DNA of 64,000 nucleotides from contig NC_062971.1 in assembly GCF_023078275.1 (NCBI RefSeq), positions 4,154,001 through 4,218,000 of the forward strand. The letters are read 5' to 3'. The notes below the pieces were generated by a model, which was not told the DNA's origin, did no database searches, and saw nothing but the letters and a program-made list of their open reading frames with translations. Position numbers and translations under genes: made by a program. Below, one piece after another: positions 55,757-64,000 of this stretch (its first letter is position 1; the number at the start of each line of letters is the position of its first letter). This DNA is from Leguminivora glycinivorella. Lineage: Eukaryota; Arthropoda; Insecta; Lepidoptera; Tortricidae.

Positions 55757-56811
55757 AATAAATAAATCTTCGCCTTGCACAATATGCCCGAATATTTAAT
55801 ATACGAGTATAACCAAACGAAATATTTCATTCACTTCAATTTATGCTCTAAGGTTTCTTAAAGGAAATAACTATCTTTTGCTGCGGAATCTCGCGAGAGC
55901 ATAGAAGATGCTCCGTGAAATTTCTTCAACTTACGCCGCATTTGTTAACTCTTCAAGTTACAGACGGATACAAAGATATTCTTTAATAAAGCTTCACAAG
56001 CGCATAGTTTTGATATATTTATTGCATTTGGATAGCGACTGCAGCATTTTTAGTGATGTGCACTGTCGCTGCGATTGGAAAGATTTACTGTGTACTTACA
56101 TAAAGGAAAGGCATGGAAAGATTTAGTGAATTCTTTTTTCATACTTTGCAGCATGAAACTGACGTTACAAGTTGTTGAAGGGGGGGTAGGTACTTGATTA
56201 CTGAATTTATACGATTTATAAAATAGAAATTGGTATCTAAAAATAAGTGCATTCTACATTTTTCTATTAATCTTCTGATGCTTTATTTCATGTTTGGTGT
56301 AAAATAATTTAGGTATTTTAAAATTAATACCACCCAACATAACGCCGCCCGCAGTGATGCTGCAAAAGTAATGCCCTTGCAATCCGAATGTAACCAACCT
56401 ATATTGTTAAACTCGTTGCACCTAACAATATTAAATAAAGCAACGCTTCGTGTATGGGATTCAGCAAAATATTCCAAGTTGCCATTGTGGCTGTTTTGAA
56501 CAAAATTAATTACTTCCCGAAGCTATTACCTGAGTGTGGTGCGGCACAAAACTTGTTACTTTGTAAAGTCAATCTTGGAGTCTATTCGACGCAAACCAAA
56601 GTCTTATACATCGTGAGTCGTAAATTGTACTAGGTCTAACAGGTGACAGTGTTTTATGCTGAAAAAGGTTGACAGATTAAAGTATATTGCCCTCTTGTAA
56701 TCGAGTAGCAACCTTTGCACATAAACTTCTCTACAGCATATATAGATTTTGTGAAATAACAGGTTTCCACACATAATGATTATATTCATTAACTGGATCA
56801 GACAAATAAAT

Positions 56812-56872
56812 GCCTTTGCCGGGATTCGAACCGAGGACTATCGGCTTAGCAGGCAGGGACCAAATCGGCCGT
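56812..56872 (-). mobile_element. tRNA-derived SINE head, minus strand, truncated
   Basis: On the minus strand: GACGGCCGATTTGGTCCCTG, GCCTGCTAAGCCGATAGTCC, GGTTCGAATCC (B box) and GGCAAAGGCATTTATTTGTC. The body beyond GTGATG is missing. Confidence 0.7.
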
Positions 56873-56924
56873 CAAAAATTTTGCAGAAAGGAATCCTCTA
56901 CTATAGGTTACTTGCCTCCTAGTC

Positions 56925-57113
56925 AAATCAGCTTCTTTTTAAGAACTGTCAAAACGAATTTGATCGACTTGCTAATAAGGAATTTAAACGAAATCGAAAA
57001 ACTTTATGTATTTCTACCTGACTTTATTAAATATAAATTGGAATTAAAAATAACTTCTGTCCATGTTTTTCTTATAATTATCTGATTCTTTATTTCGTGC
57101 ATGGTATAAAATA
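56925..57113. mobile_element. Degraded MITE of the 37491 family
   Basis: CTTGCCTCCTAGTCAAATCA, GCTTCTTTTTAAGAACTGTC, TTTCTTATAATTATCTGATT and CTTTATTTCGTGCATGGTAT match 59765-59830 and 60790-60895 in order. A still weaker copy may lie at 56155-56330. Confidence 0.6.
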
Positions 57114-57978
57114 TTTTAACTACAGTCAAGTTCTATTAAAGAAAGGATGCTTACATATTAAAATATAATGCCCTCATCCATTTTTCAAGCGCTCCATAAT
57201 ATATTTAATATTTGCCGTACCGGTGTGAAACTAAGTGCGCTAAGAATCTCACATTAATGTGTTACCGCGAAGTTACATAATTTCATTAAGGAATATTAAT
57301 TCCCGTGATTTATTCAGTGGTTCATATTATTGTCTTAATAAAGCTTGTTTTGAGGAGGAAAACGTAAATAATGGTAACTACCGCCGTCGTTTCATTCAAT
57401 ATTCGTTTTACAATATGAAATAAAGGCCGTAATTTAATGTGCAATTTAAAATATTTACAATTAATAACTATACACAGTGTAATATAAGGAAACCGAATAA
57501 TTTTTACAGCATATTCTTCATCATATTAGAAGAGTAAATTGTCATTTAAACTTTTCTGGATTTCGCCTACTTTCAGAGTTATAAGCATTTAAAAAAATAA
57601 CAATTACTTATTATTTCTCAGTATAAAACGCTATTATGATGGCGATGATACTGTTATCTGACATAATCTAACTATCCTTGTTGATAGATGTCAAAAAATA
57701 ACTAGTAACTTATTGAAAAAAGTTTTTTTTTTTTAATGTAAATTTTTGTTTTAAGAGTCAGTTTTACGAATAACAAAAAAATTTTTTTTTTGGCGAAATT
57801 CCCTTGACATCAAATAAGATTTTATCTTTATTTTGCCCTCTGAAATGCGTAGTTAAAATCTTTTGGTTCCCTCATGTTACACCGTGTATATATTATATAC
57901 CTATATATTTTAATAATACTGAATAGTAAAGCTTTTGATTTTATAATTTGTGCCGAACTTTATATTTATTTCTTAGCC

Positions 57979-58215
57979 TTAGGGCAATTTCACATTATCC
58001 GATCCGATATCGGATGTAGGAAAGATGTCAAAGGCAAATGTCAAATATGTAGGATATAATGCCCTTCATCCAGGCCTCGTAGCCGAATGGCATTTCTGCA
58101 ACGCGAAACGAAACTGCCAATACGCAAGAACGATAGAGATAGATAGCTACGAAAGAGATATTATCGTGAGCGTTTGTGCATTCGGCTACGCACACAGGGA
58201 TCGGATAACGTGAAG
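57979..58215. mobile_element. MITE interrupted by a TAGCCGAAT-family MITE
   Basis: Outer ends TTAGGGCAATTTCACATTAT with CCGATCCGATATCGGAT, and GATCGGATAACGTGAAG, are inverted. The inner element (58071-58199) has CAGGCCTCGTAGCCGAATGG and TGCATTCGGCTACGCACACA, the third copy of the family at 5239 and 23425. Confidence 0.7.
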
Positions 58216-58524
58216 ACGCATTTATTAGGAAATTTCATAGATTAACGACATACGTAATCAGACATCGCATTTGCTATAAATTTCGGTGCAGCATGATCGA
58301 AATAAAGGAGTTTATATAAACATTTTCTAGGAAGCTGATCAATCATATTACAGTTTATAATAATTAACTATTCCAGCTTGGTTCGGGCATGCATATCTAA
58401 TGCCTGCGACAATGCTACACCGAAATTCCTAGAAATTTACAATATCTGAACATGACTGATCGAAATCAAATTAATTAATATCCTGGTTGTTAATCATTAC
58501 TTGAAACTGTCACATATATATGCA

Positions 58525-58772
58525 ACTAGTTTTTGCCCGCAGCTTCACTCACGTTAAATTCGATACTTGCGGACTGCTCTATACAAACTTCCACCCCCCA
58601 TTATGGGGAAAAGGGGGGTTAGAAAGAGACCAAAAAGTAGCCAATGTCACTCTCCATCCTTTCAACTATCTCCACTTAAAAAATCACGTTAATTCATCAC
58701 TTCGTTTTTCCGTGAAAGACGGACAAACAAACACACACACACACACACACCCATTTATAATATTATATAGTA
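58525..58772 (-). mobile_element. Helitron, minus strand, with internal insert
   Basis: ACTAGTTTTTGCCCGCAGCT at left and CCCATTTATAATATTATATA at right. It retains the internal segment with CCCCCCATTATGGGGAAAAG that the copy at 994 also has in variant form. The (AC)n tract is expanded to 11 units. Confidence 0.75.
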
Positions 58773-59841
58773 GGTACCTATTGTACCTATGGATGAGTGA
58801 CTGAATATCATTTTATACCTATCAAGTAACGTTGTAAACATTCAAAACTTATGTATGAAATTCACGCGTATTCACTGAAATTGTCGTCAATTAGTAACTT
58901 TCAAAGGCCCTCCCGGAAGAACCCTAAAGTTGCAGCACCTCGTTAGTTTAAATAAAACAGAACCTATTATAAATATGCAAATGTACTAATGTCAAGTTAT
59001 GAAACAACACATCGCCATTTAATCCTGCCGTATTAGCATTTTCACATCATTAATCAGAGCGTATGTTGTGTGTTTTGTAAATTCACATTTGTACATCTAC
59101 TTAGTTTTGGTAAATAAAATTAATGAAACTTGTGTTTTGATAATATAAACACGTAATTACGGACGTCGTGAATAAACTTTTCATGCCATATTTTATTTTA
59201 AAGGTTCTTATTTAGCGTGTGTAGTTTACGTTTAGTAGTAAAACCCAAATGAGGCAGGTAGTAGAAATACAAAAATTTCCGAGAAAAATTAATACTCATT
59301 AAAATGGTCAGATGCACACATAAAATATAATTGTATTTCTAAAGAATACGATGTAGGTATATAGCATTTATGTATTTTAAGTGCAAATGTTTAATTATAT
59401 TATGTAAGTATTTTACATAGGTAGGTACTGTTTCTGTTACTCTTTACCTTTGAACATAAAGTTACAATGATCAAATGATTTTGTTACGCAATTTATTAAA
59501 AAAAAGTATTGTTTTAATTCTTTATTATTTTACGCTAAAATATTTAGCAAACATAGTATGCGTAATCCAGAATTTTTTGAAGTATCACCGAACTCATCCC
59601 AGGTGAAAAATGGCCCATTTTTACAAAGTTTCCCCCCATTTTCTTTATTTGGAAATTTTCATGTAGTTTCCACTACATTTTCATTTGGGTATGAATCGCG
59701 TAAAAAATACCCATGTTACAAAAAAGTGGCGAAGACAACTTTGAACTAAATAGCCCAAATAGAAGAGCTAGTCAAATCAGCTTCTTTTTAAGAACTGTCA
59801 AAATGATTTGCTAATATGGAATTTTATTACTATGAAATACT

Positions 59842-60711
59842 CATAGCTGGGCACCGTTAATCAAATAGTTAACTTCGATAATCGTTAATCCGTTACTTAA
59901 AAAGTTAACTTCGTTAATCGTTAAAGCGATACATTTCGGTAGATTTAACGGAAGTTAAAGTTAATCGATAATCCGTTAACACGTCATAAAAATAGGACTC
60001 ACTGTAGGTATTATGTATTTCTATTTACTAAGTATCCACCAAAAACCATTACGCTCCGCGCACACGGATGCAACAGTTGCACGGCGACATTTTTTGTCTC
60101 TGTCGTCACTCCGTAGACGCACGACAGAGACAAAAAATGTCGCCGTGCAACTGTTGCATCCGTGTGCGCGGGCCCTTAAAACCTGTGACGCCAATCGGTA
60201 AAAAACCCAAATGTAATAATTACTGTCTCTTCGGGCTTTTGCCGCCGTTGGTTGGCTAATAGATAACTTGGTAGAGTAATCTAAGGCCCGCGCCGGACTC
60301 TAACTCGATGCGTCGGTTGCGCGATTTGTCTGCCATGCCTGATGATTGCACTCTATTCCCAGGTTAGTGATCGATCTAGCACGCCTAATAAGATTTAGAA
60401 GATCTCGAATAAGTGATCCAAAATCGCCAATTGGTCTTTAGACTGTTTATAACCGACGGATCTGCTTTTACCGATAAAACCTAGGTTTTGCCGTACTACG
60501 GGCTTTTACAGTAGCAGTAAGAACGTGGTTTTCGCGGCGCAGCGAGCCGCTTGGGGTGCTGGATTAACGATTAACGGACTCGATGAAATTTAACGGAAGT
60601 TAACGAATCCGTTAACATTTTTTAAAGTTAACTTAAAAGTTAATCCGTTAATCGAAATGTTAACTTCGTTAATTAACGATTAACGGATTAACGAGTTAAT
60701 GCCCAGCTATG
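59842..60711. mobile_element. hAT-type element, 870 bp, with 8-bp target duplication
   Basis: Ends CATAGCTGGGCACCGTTAAT and GTTAATGCCCAGCTATG are inverted. GAAATACT occurs at 59834-59841 and 60712-60719. Subterminal GTTAAC/TTAACG motifs are repeated many times on both sides. No transposase frame. Inside it lies the palindrome at 60057-60170. Confidence 0.9.
60057..60170. repeat. Perfect 50-bp palindrome arms inside the hAT element
   Basis: CGCGCACACGGATGCAACAG through TTTTTTGTCTCTGTCGT is repeated exactly in inverted form (60121-60170) around a 14-bp loop. Identity of the arms suggests a recent snapback MITE. It is the third level of a nested insertion. Confidence 0.95.
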
Positions 60712-60960
60712 GAAATACTGAGGAGTGACGTCACGGTGAATTAATGTACTTTATAACTTTCTCTTTGACTTATTAAATGTTAATTATGTTTAAACATAAC
60801 TACTGTCCATATATTACATTTCTTCTAATTATGTGGTGCTTTATTTCGTGCACTGCATAAAATATTTTATTTTAAGTATAGGAAACTAGCCTATACTATA
60901 GTGGTAAGTTTTGTAACGATATTGTCTATGGTTCTATTCTAAGCTATGTTTTGCCCTCAG

Positions 60961-61096
60961 TACTACAACCTGGGCGAGCCGTCCGTGCACCGCAAGGCGG
61001 ATCCGGGCTGCCAGCTCAGCGTGTCCACAGCTGTCACTTTTGGCATCGACACTAACTTCCTGGTCGCCATCTTGGTTTGCATCGCCATCTTAGTCA
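60961..61096 (+). CDS. shg: Cadherin exon 9: end of laminin-G region and first half of membrane helix
   Basis: Phase 0 in, phase 1 out, 136 nt. YYNLGEPSVHRKADPGCQLS closes the extracellular part, with a cysteine that would pair with that of exon 8. TNFLVAILVCIAILV begins a hydrophobic helix that continues in exon 10. Acceptor TTTGCCCTCAG|TAC, donor GTCA|GTGAGT. No further EGF or laminin-G module lies between this and the membrane, unlike N-cadherin. Confidence 0.95.
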
Positions 61097-61710
61097 GTGA
61101 GTATTCGTATAGTTATATTTTTAAAATGTGCATTAATTTTTATTGGTATCTAAAATTACAATTGTTGATCAGTAAACAATGGGATTACAAGTGTTTCTTA
61201 ATAAATAGTTAAAGGTACATACTTGGTACCGTCCAATACGTAGTACTTGTAATTTATAATTAACCCTTGAGTACCTGTAATTATTCGGTTAAGAACTGCG
61301 GCAATAATATTTATTGATCTCATAGTTATAAAATATCGTGCGTATTGTAGGTACTAACAACAACAAGTTAAACAAGAAAGTAATTTATTTTAACAAACTG
61401 AAAACCTGCTTGCTTTCTTGTAAAACGAGAAAAATCGTTTTATACAGGAAACTATTTTTTCCATTTATCTGTTATTAAGTGGTGAGAATAAATAGAATAT
61501 ATTTTAAATTTCAAGATAGGCTGGTAATTATGCATGCATTTATTATCAGTCTATCAGAAAATAAAAAAGAAATCTGGCCACGATATTAAATTTCTTTTCT
61601 GTCGCTTAGGACTGTACCTACTTAGGACTGTAATCCGGTCGTAGTTTTGACTTTCATAGGCGACTGCCCAAATAGTAGAGTAGCGACTAATATATTGTTC
61701 TCTTTCGCAG
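61097..61710. other. Intron between cadherin exons 9 and 10 (614 bp)
   Basis: Bounded by GTGAGT and TCTCTTTCGCAG. AT-rich, with no repeat or frame that I recognise. Confidence 0.85.
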
Positions 61711-61908
61711 TCTTACTACTAGCAGTAGTAGTCCACCGGCGCCGAGCGGACGCCTGGGCGGAGAAGGAACTCGACGACATCAGAGAAAATATCATCGCGT
61801 ACGAAGACGAGGGGGGCGGCGAGGGGGACGCCGGCTACGACCTGCACGTGCTGCGGCAGATGTACGACGGGCCGCCGCCAGAGGACGGCACGTTCATGCA
61901 CGCTCCAG
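61711..61908 (+). CDS. shg: Cadherin exon 10: rest of membrane helix and juxtamembrane cytoplasmic segment
   Basis: Phase 1 in and phase 1 out, 198 nt. ILLLAVVVHRRRADAWAEKE gives the end of the membrane helix and the basic stop-transfer residues. DDIRENIIAYEDEGGGEGDA and then YDLHVLRQMYDG form the juxtamembrane block, where the acidic EDEGGGE core is the p120-catenin binding site in classical cadherins. Acceptor TCTCTTTCGCAG|TCT, donor CCAG|GTAACG. Reading on without splicing adds 12 codons and stops at TAA (61938-61940). Odd: the last 103 bp of the exon with its donor are repeated about six times downstream. The beta-catenin binding tail must be in a later exon outside the window. Confidence 0.95.
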
Positions 61909-61940
61909 GTAACGACACCACACATCACACTAGGGAGTAA

Positions 61941-62707
61941 GACGAGGGGGCGGCGAGGGGACGCCGGCTACGACCTGCACGTGCTGCGACAGATGTACGA
62001 CGGGCCGCCGCCAGAGGACGGCACGTTCATGCACGCTCCAGGTAACTACACCACACATCACACTAGGGAGTAAGACGAGGGGGACGCCGGCTACGACCTG
62101 CACGTGCTGCGGCAGATGTACGACGGGCCGCCGCCAGAGGACGGCACGTTCATGCACGCTCCAGGTAACGACACCACACATCACACTAGGGAGTAAGACG
62201 AGGGGGGCGGCGAGGGGACGCCGGCTACGACCTGCACGTGCTGCGACAGATGTACGACGGGCCGCCGCCAGAGGACGGCACGTTCATGCACGCTCCAGGT
62301 AACTACACCACACATCACACTAGGGAGTAAGACGAGGGGGGCGGCGAGGGGGACGCCGGCTACGACCTGCACGTGCTGCGACAGATGTACGACGGGCCGC
62401 CGCCAGAGGACGGCACGTTCATGCACGCTCCAGGTAACGACACCACATATCACACTAGGGTGTAAGACGAGGGGGGCGGCGAGGGGGACGCCGGCTACGA
62501 CCTGCACGTGTTGCGGCAGATGTACGACGGGCCACCGCCGGAGTACGCACGTTTTTGCACGCTCCAGGTAACTATAGTACAGGGGGAGACTATCACACTA
62601 AGGTGTAGTAGAGACAACGGTCTACGAGGACGAACGGTCGCAAGCAGATGTATGACGGGTTAACGGGCCGCCATTGGAGGATAGCACGTTTATGCACGCT
62701 CCAGGTA
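61941..62707 (+). pseudogene. About six tandem copies of the 3' half of cadherin exon 10 with donors
   Basis: Units begin GACGAGGGGG at 61941, 62074, 62197, 62331 and 62466 (123-135 bp apart), with a decayed sixth to 62707. Each ends CACGCTCCAG|GTAAC or similar (donors after 62041, 62164, 62298, 62433, 62567 and 62704). Copies 1-4 are almost identical to the exon, while 5 and 6 are increasingly diverged. Units begin TAAGACGAG, so a stop lies at each junction, and the G-run lengths vary, altering frame. No true acceptor precedes them. Confidence 0.97.
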
Positions 62708-62754
62708 ACACGGCCTACGCTGCCAAAGTTTGTTCGGTAGATGAATGACGAAAA

Positions 62755-62894
62755 TGTTTGTCTAAATTCCTTTATAATAAAATGTTACATTAATTCGTTG
62801 CTTCTTTTTAAACGTCTTTCGTATGTTTGTCTAAATTCCTTTATAATAAAATGTTACATTAATTCGTTGCTTCTTTTTAAGACGTCTTTCGTAG
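62755..62894 (+). repeat. 70-bp direct tandem duplication
   Basis: TGTTTGTCTAAATTCCTTTA followed by TAATAAAATGTTACATTAAT and TCGTTGCTTCTTTTTAA occurs twice back to back, differing by one inserted G. It lies just beyond the exon 10 array. Confidence 0.92.
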
Positions 62895-63334
62895 CGTAAG
62901 CGCTAACTGCTACAGCTACAAACATACTCGTACAACCGAGCTTCGACAATCCTCTTACCGTCTTACTGCATTTATAAGCATGTCACGTCACTCAAGCCAG
63001 TTTTTGCGCCCTATTTACGACTTCGCTTAAGCCAACTTAACCCCATAGCTCAAACTTTAAGTGGGCTAAGAACCATCAATCAGATTTACTCGGATTACCT
63101 GGAAGAATGAAAAAATATACGCCGACCTAGCCCCGTGTTATTTCTTAATTAAAACTTTTGCACGGGAAAGATTAACTTTACCTCCGGTCAGAGTTAAAAC
63201 AACTATTACAATATACCAAGTTGAAGAATGAAGTAGTAACTTAACGAGTGTTTCTAGAAATTACAAAGGTTCTCGCTTTTAATTGAATATGCTCGAAGCT
63301 AAAGAATCAGCAGTAATTTAAGTGTGCTCTTAGT

Positions 63335-63412
63335 GTAATGCCTGAGTGGACGCTCAGAGCGGAGCGTTCGGCGGGGCGTGCAGCGAGGCTTGCGACCGTG
63401 CGTCCACCCTAT
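63335..63412. mobile_element. GC-rich MITE-like repeat, second copy
   Basis: ATGCCTGAGTGGACGCTCAG, AGCGGAGCGTTCGGCGGGGC and GTGCGTCCACCCTATGCAGC match the inverse of 30100-30187. GAGTGGACGC and GCGTCCAC near its two ends are inverted. Confidence 0.55.
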
Positions 63413-63461
63413 GCAGCTCGACTCTGTACACTTGTAGTAGCTTCAATTTTATTATTTGACA

Positions 63462-63700
63462 TCCCCCCGCCATGTCTGTCTGCCCGTCCGTCCGTCCGTC
63501 CGTCCGCGGATAATCTCAGTAACCGTTAGCACTAGAAAGCTGAAATTTGGTACCGATATGTATATCAATCACGCCAACAAAGTGCAAAAATAAAAAAAAT
63601 GGAAAAAAATGTTTTATTAGGGTCCTCCCCCTACATGTAAAGTGGGGGCTGATTTTTTTTTCATACCAACCCCAACGTGCACGTTTTTTGATAATGTTAA
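63462..63700 (-). repeat. GGGTTCCGTAG-type repeat, 3' part, minus strand
   Basis: On the minus strand: AATATTAACATTATCAAAAA, (CGGA)n and GACATGGCGG correspond to 21885-22175. On the plus strand ACCGTTAGCACTAGAAAGCT and GAAATTTGGTACC are shared complements. The termini are missing. Confidence 0.75.
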
Positions 63701-64000
63701 TATTTTCGGAATATGAGCGTATACTCAGACCTTACACTTAATTTCACGTTTTTTAAGCTTTTTCTTTCACCAAACGCTTTGTAAACATTGGTTCTCGATT
63801 GAAATGTGCCGCCTTTGAAACATTTTCGTTTGTAGAATCGTGTGTTTTGTGTTATCTTGTTTCGGCGCCAAATACTGTGCGGTACTTTGACGAACGGTAG
63901 GAACGAGAAACTTGAATAAACACAAGCCTTAGTCAACGTTGTACTAGTTTGTACCTGGGCAACAAGTCAAAACATTTTGTAATCTGAGTTAGAAAACACA

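Larger units (their letters stand above)
59765..60895. mobile_element. MITE of the 37491 family, interrupted by a hAT-type element
   Basis: Left part AGCTAGTCAAATCAGCTTCT to TACTATGAAATACT, right part GAAATACTGAGGAGTGACGT to GGAAACTAGCCTATAC. Together these reproduce 37491-37756 apart from an eroded left terminus. The hAT-type element sits at 59842-60711. Confidence 0.85.
55194..60960. other. Intron between cadherin exons 8 and 9 (5.8 kb)
   Basis: Bounded by GTAAGT and TTTTGCCCTCAG. Contains two Helitrons, a SINE piece and several MITEs, including a three-level nest. Nothing recognised in 55757-56150, 56331-56811, 57114-57978, 58216-58524 and 58773-59764. Confidence 0.7.
1804..61908 (+). other. 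shg: Partial classical cadherin gene, DE-cadherin (shotgun) type, ten exons
   Basis: Seen: ten exons on one strand joined by GT-AG introns. Intron phases in order are 0,0,0,0,1,1,1,0,1 and then 1 after the last exon, and every junction restores a continuous frame except for the insertion in the first exon. Order of modules: end of a cadherin repeat, NC region, one EGF-like module, one laminin-G domain, membrane helix, juxtamembrane segment. Known: insect E-cadherin has one EGF and one laminin-G domain, whereas insect N-cadherins have several. Inference: this is the shotgun orthologue, a homophilic adhesion receptor of epithelial adherens junctions that binds p120- and beta-catenin. The 5' exons (most cadherin repeats) and the catenin-binding C-terminal exon are outside the window. 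A divergent N-cadherin paralogue is the main alternative. Confidence 0.8.
61909..64000. other. Intron after cadherin exon 10, running off the window
   Basis: Opens GTAACG, then the tandem exon 10 copies to about 62707, a 70-bp direct repeat, a GC-rich MITE piece and a minus-strand GGGTTCCGT-type repeat. No further cadherin exon is visible. Nothing recognised in 62895-63334 and 63701-64000. Confidence 0.7.

Noticed and set aside
43625..61096. N-cadherin (CadN) identity
   Set aside because: Individual segments resemble CadN, but only one EGF-like module and one laminin-G domain precede the membrane helix, which fits DE-cadherin better.
61719..62507. Minus-strand open frames of 69-108 codons across the exon 10 array
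   Set aside because: They repeat the same peptide because they lie antisense to the tandem exon copies.

Overview
This is a eukaryotic, intron-rich, AT-rich window. It very probably comes from a moth or butterfly (Lepidoptera). The evidence is the repeat content: tRNA-headed SINEs with matching A and B boxes, small Helitrons that start TCCATACTAATATTAT and end near GCAAAAGCTAGT, a (GAT)n-tailed SINE, and repeat types I associate with lepidopteran genomes. I see no bacterial gene, rRNA, CRISPR array or virus.

One host gene runs the whole way on the + strand. I found ten exons (1804-2016, 17924-18115, 23716-23871, 37004-37201, 38866-39082, 43625-43843, 52756-52980, 55063-55193, 60961-61096, 61711-61908). 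All introns between them are GT-AG, and the phases agree at every junction once a 34-nt insertion in the first exon is discounted. In order they encode the end of the last cadherin repeat, the non-chordate cadherin (NC) region, one EGF-like module, one laminin-G domain, a transmembrane helix and the juxtamembrane cytoplasmic segment. A single EGF plus a single laminin-G domain fits the classical E-cadherin type of insects (Drosophila shotgun, DE-cadherin) rather than N-cadherin. The earlier cadherin repeats lie upstream of the window and the catenin-binding C-terminus lies downstream. About 617 residues are in view.

The introns (up to about 15.9 kb) are packed with mobile DNA. They hold six Helitron copies plus one Helitron end, tRNA-derived SINEs of two families, hAT-type and PIF/Harbinger-type MITEs with clean 8-bp or TTA target duplications, several MITEs nested in other MITEs, a 630-bp G-rich hexamer array, minisatellites, and pieces of several non-LTR retrotransposons. 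One of those retrotransposons has an uninterrupted endonuclease-end/reverse transcriptase frame of about 870 codons (33584-36208).

The most unusual signal is in the host gene itself. Five of the ten exons are followed, just inside the next intron, by decayed partial copies of themselves. Exons 5 and 10 carry tandem series, and all of those copies keep the splice donor. The first exon carries a 34-nt copy of its own downstream intron that breaks the reading frame. Local duplication around the splice donors therefore seems to have recurred along this gene.
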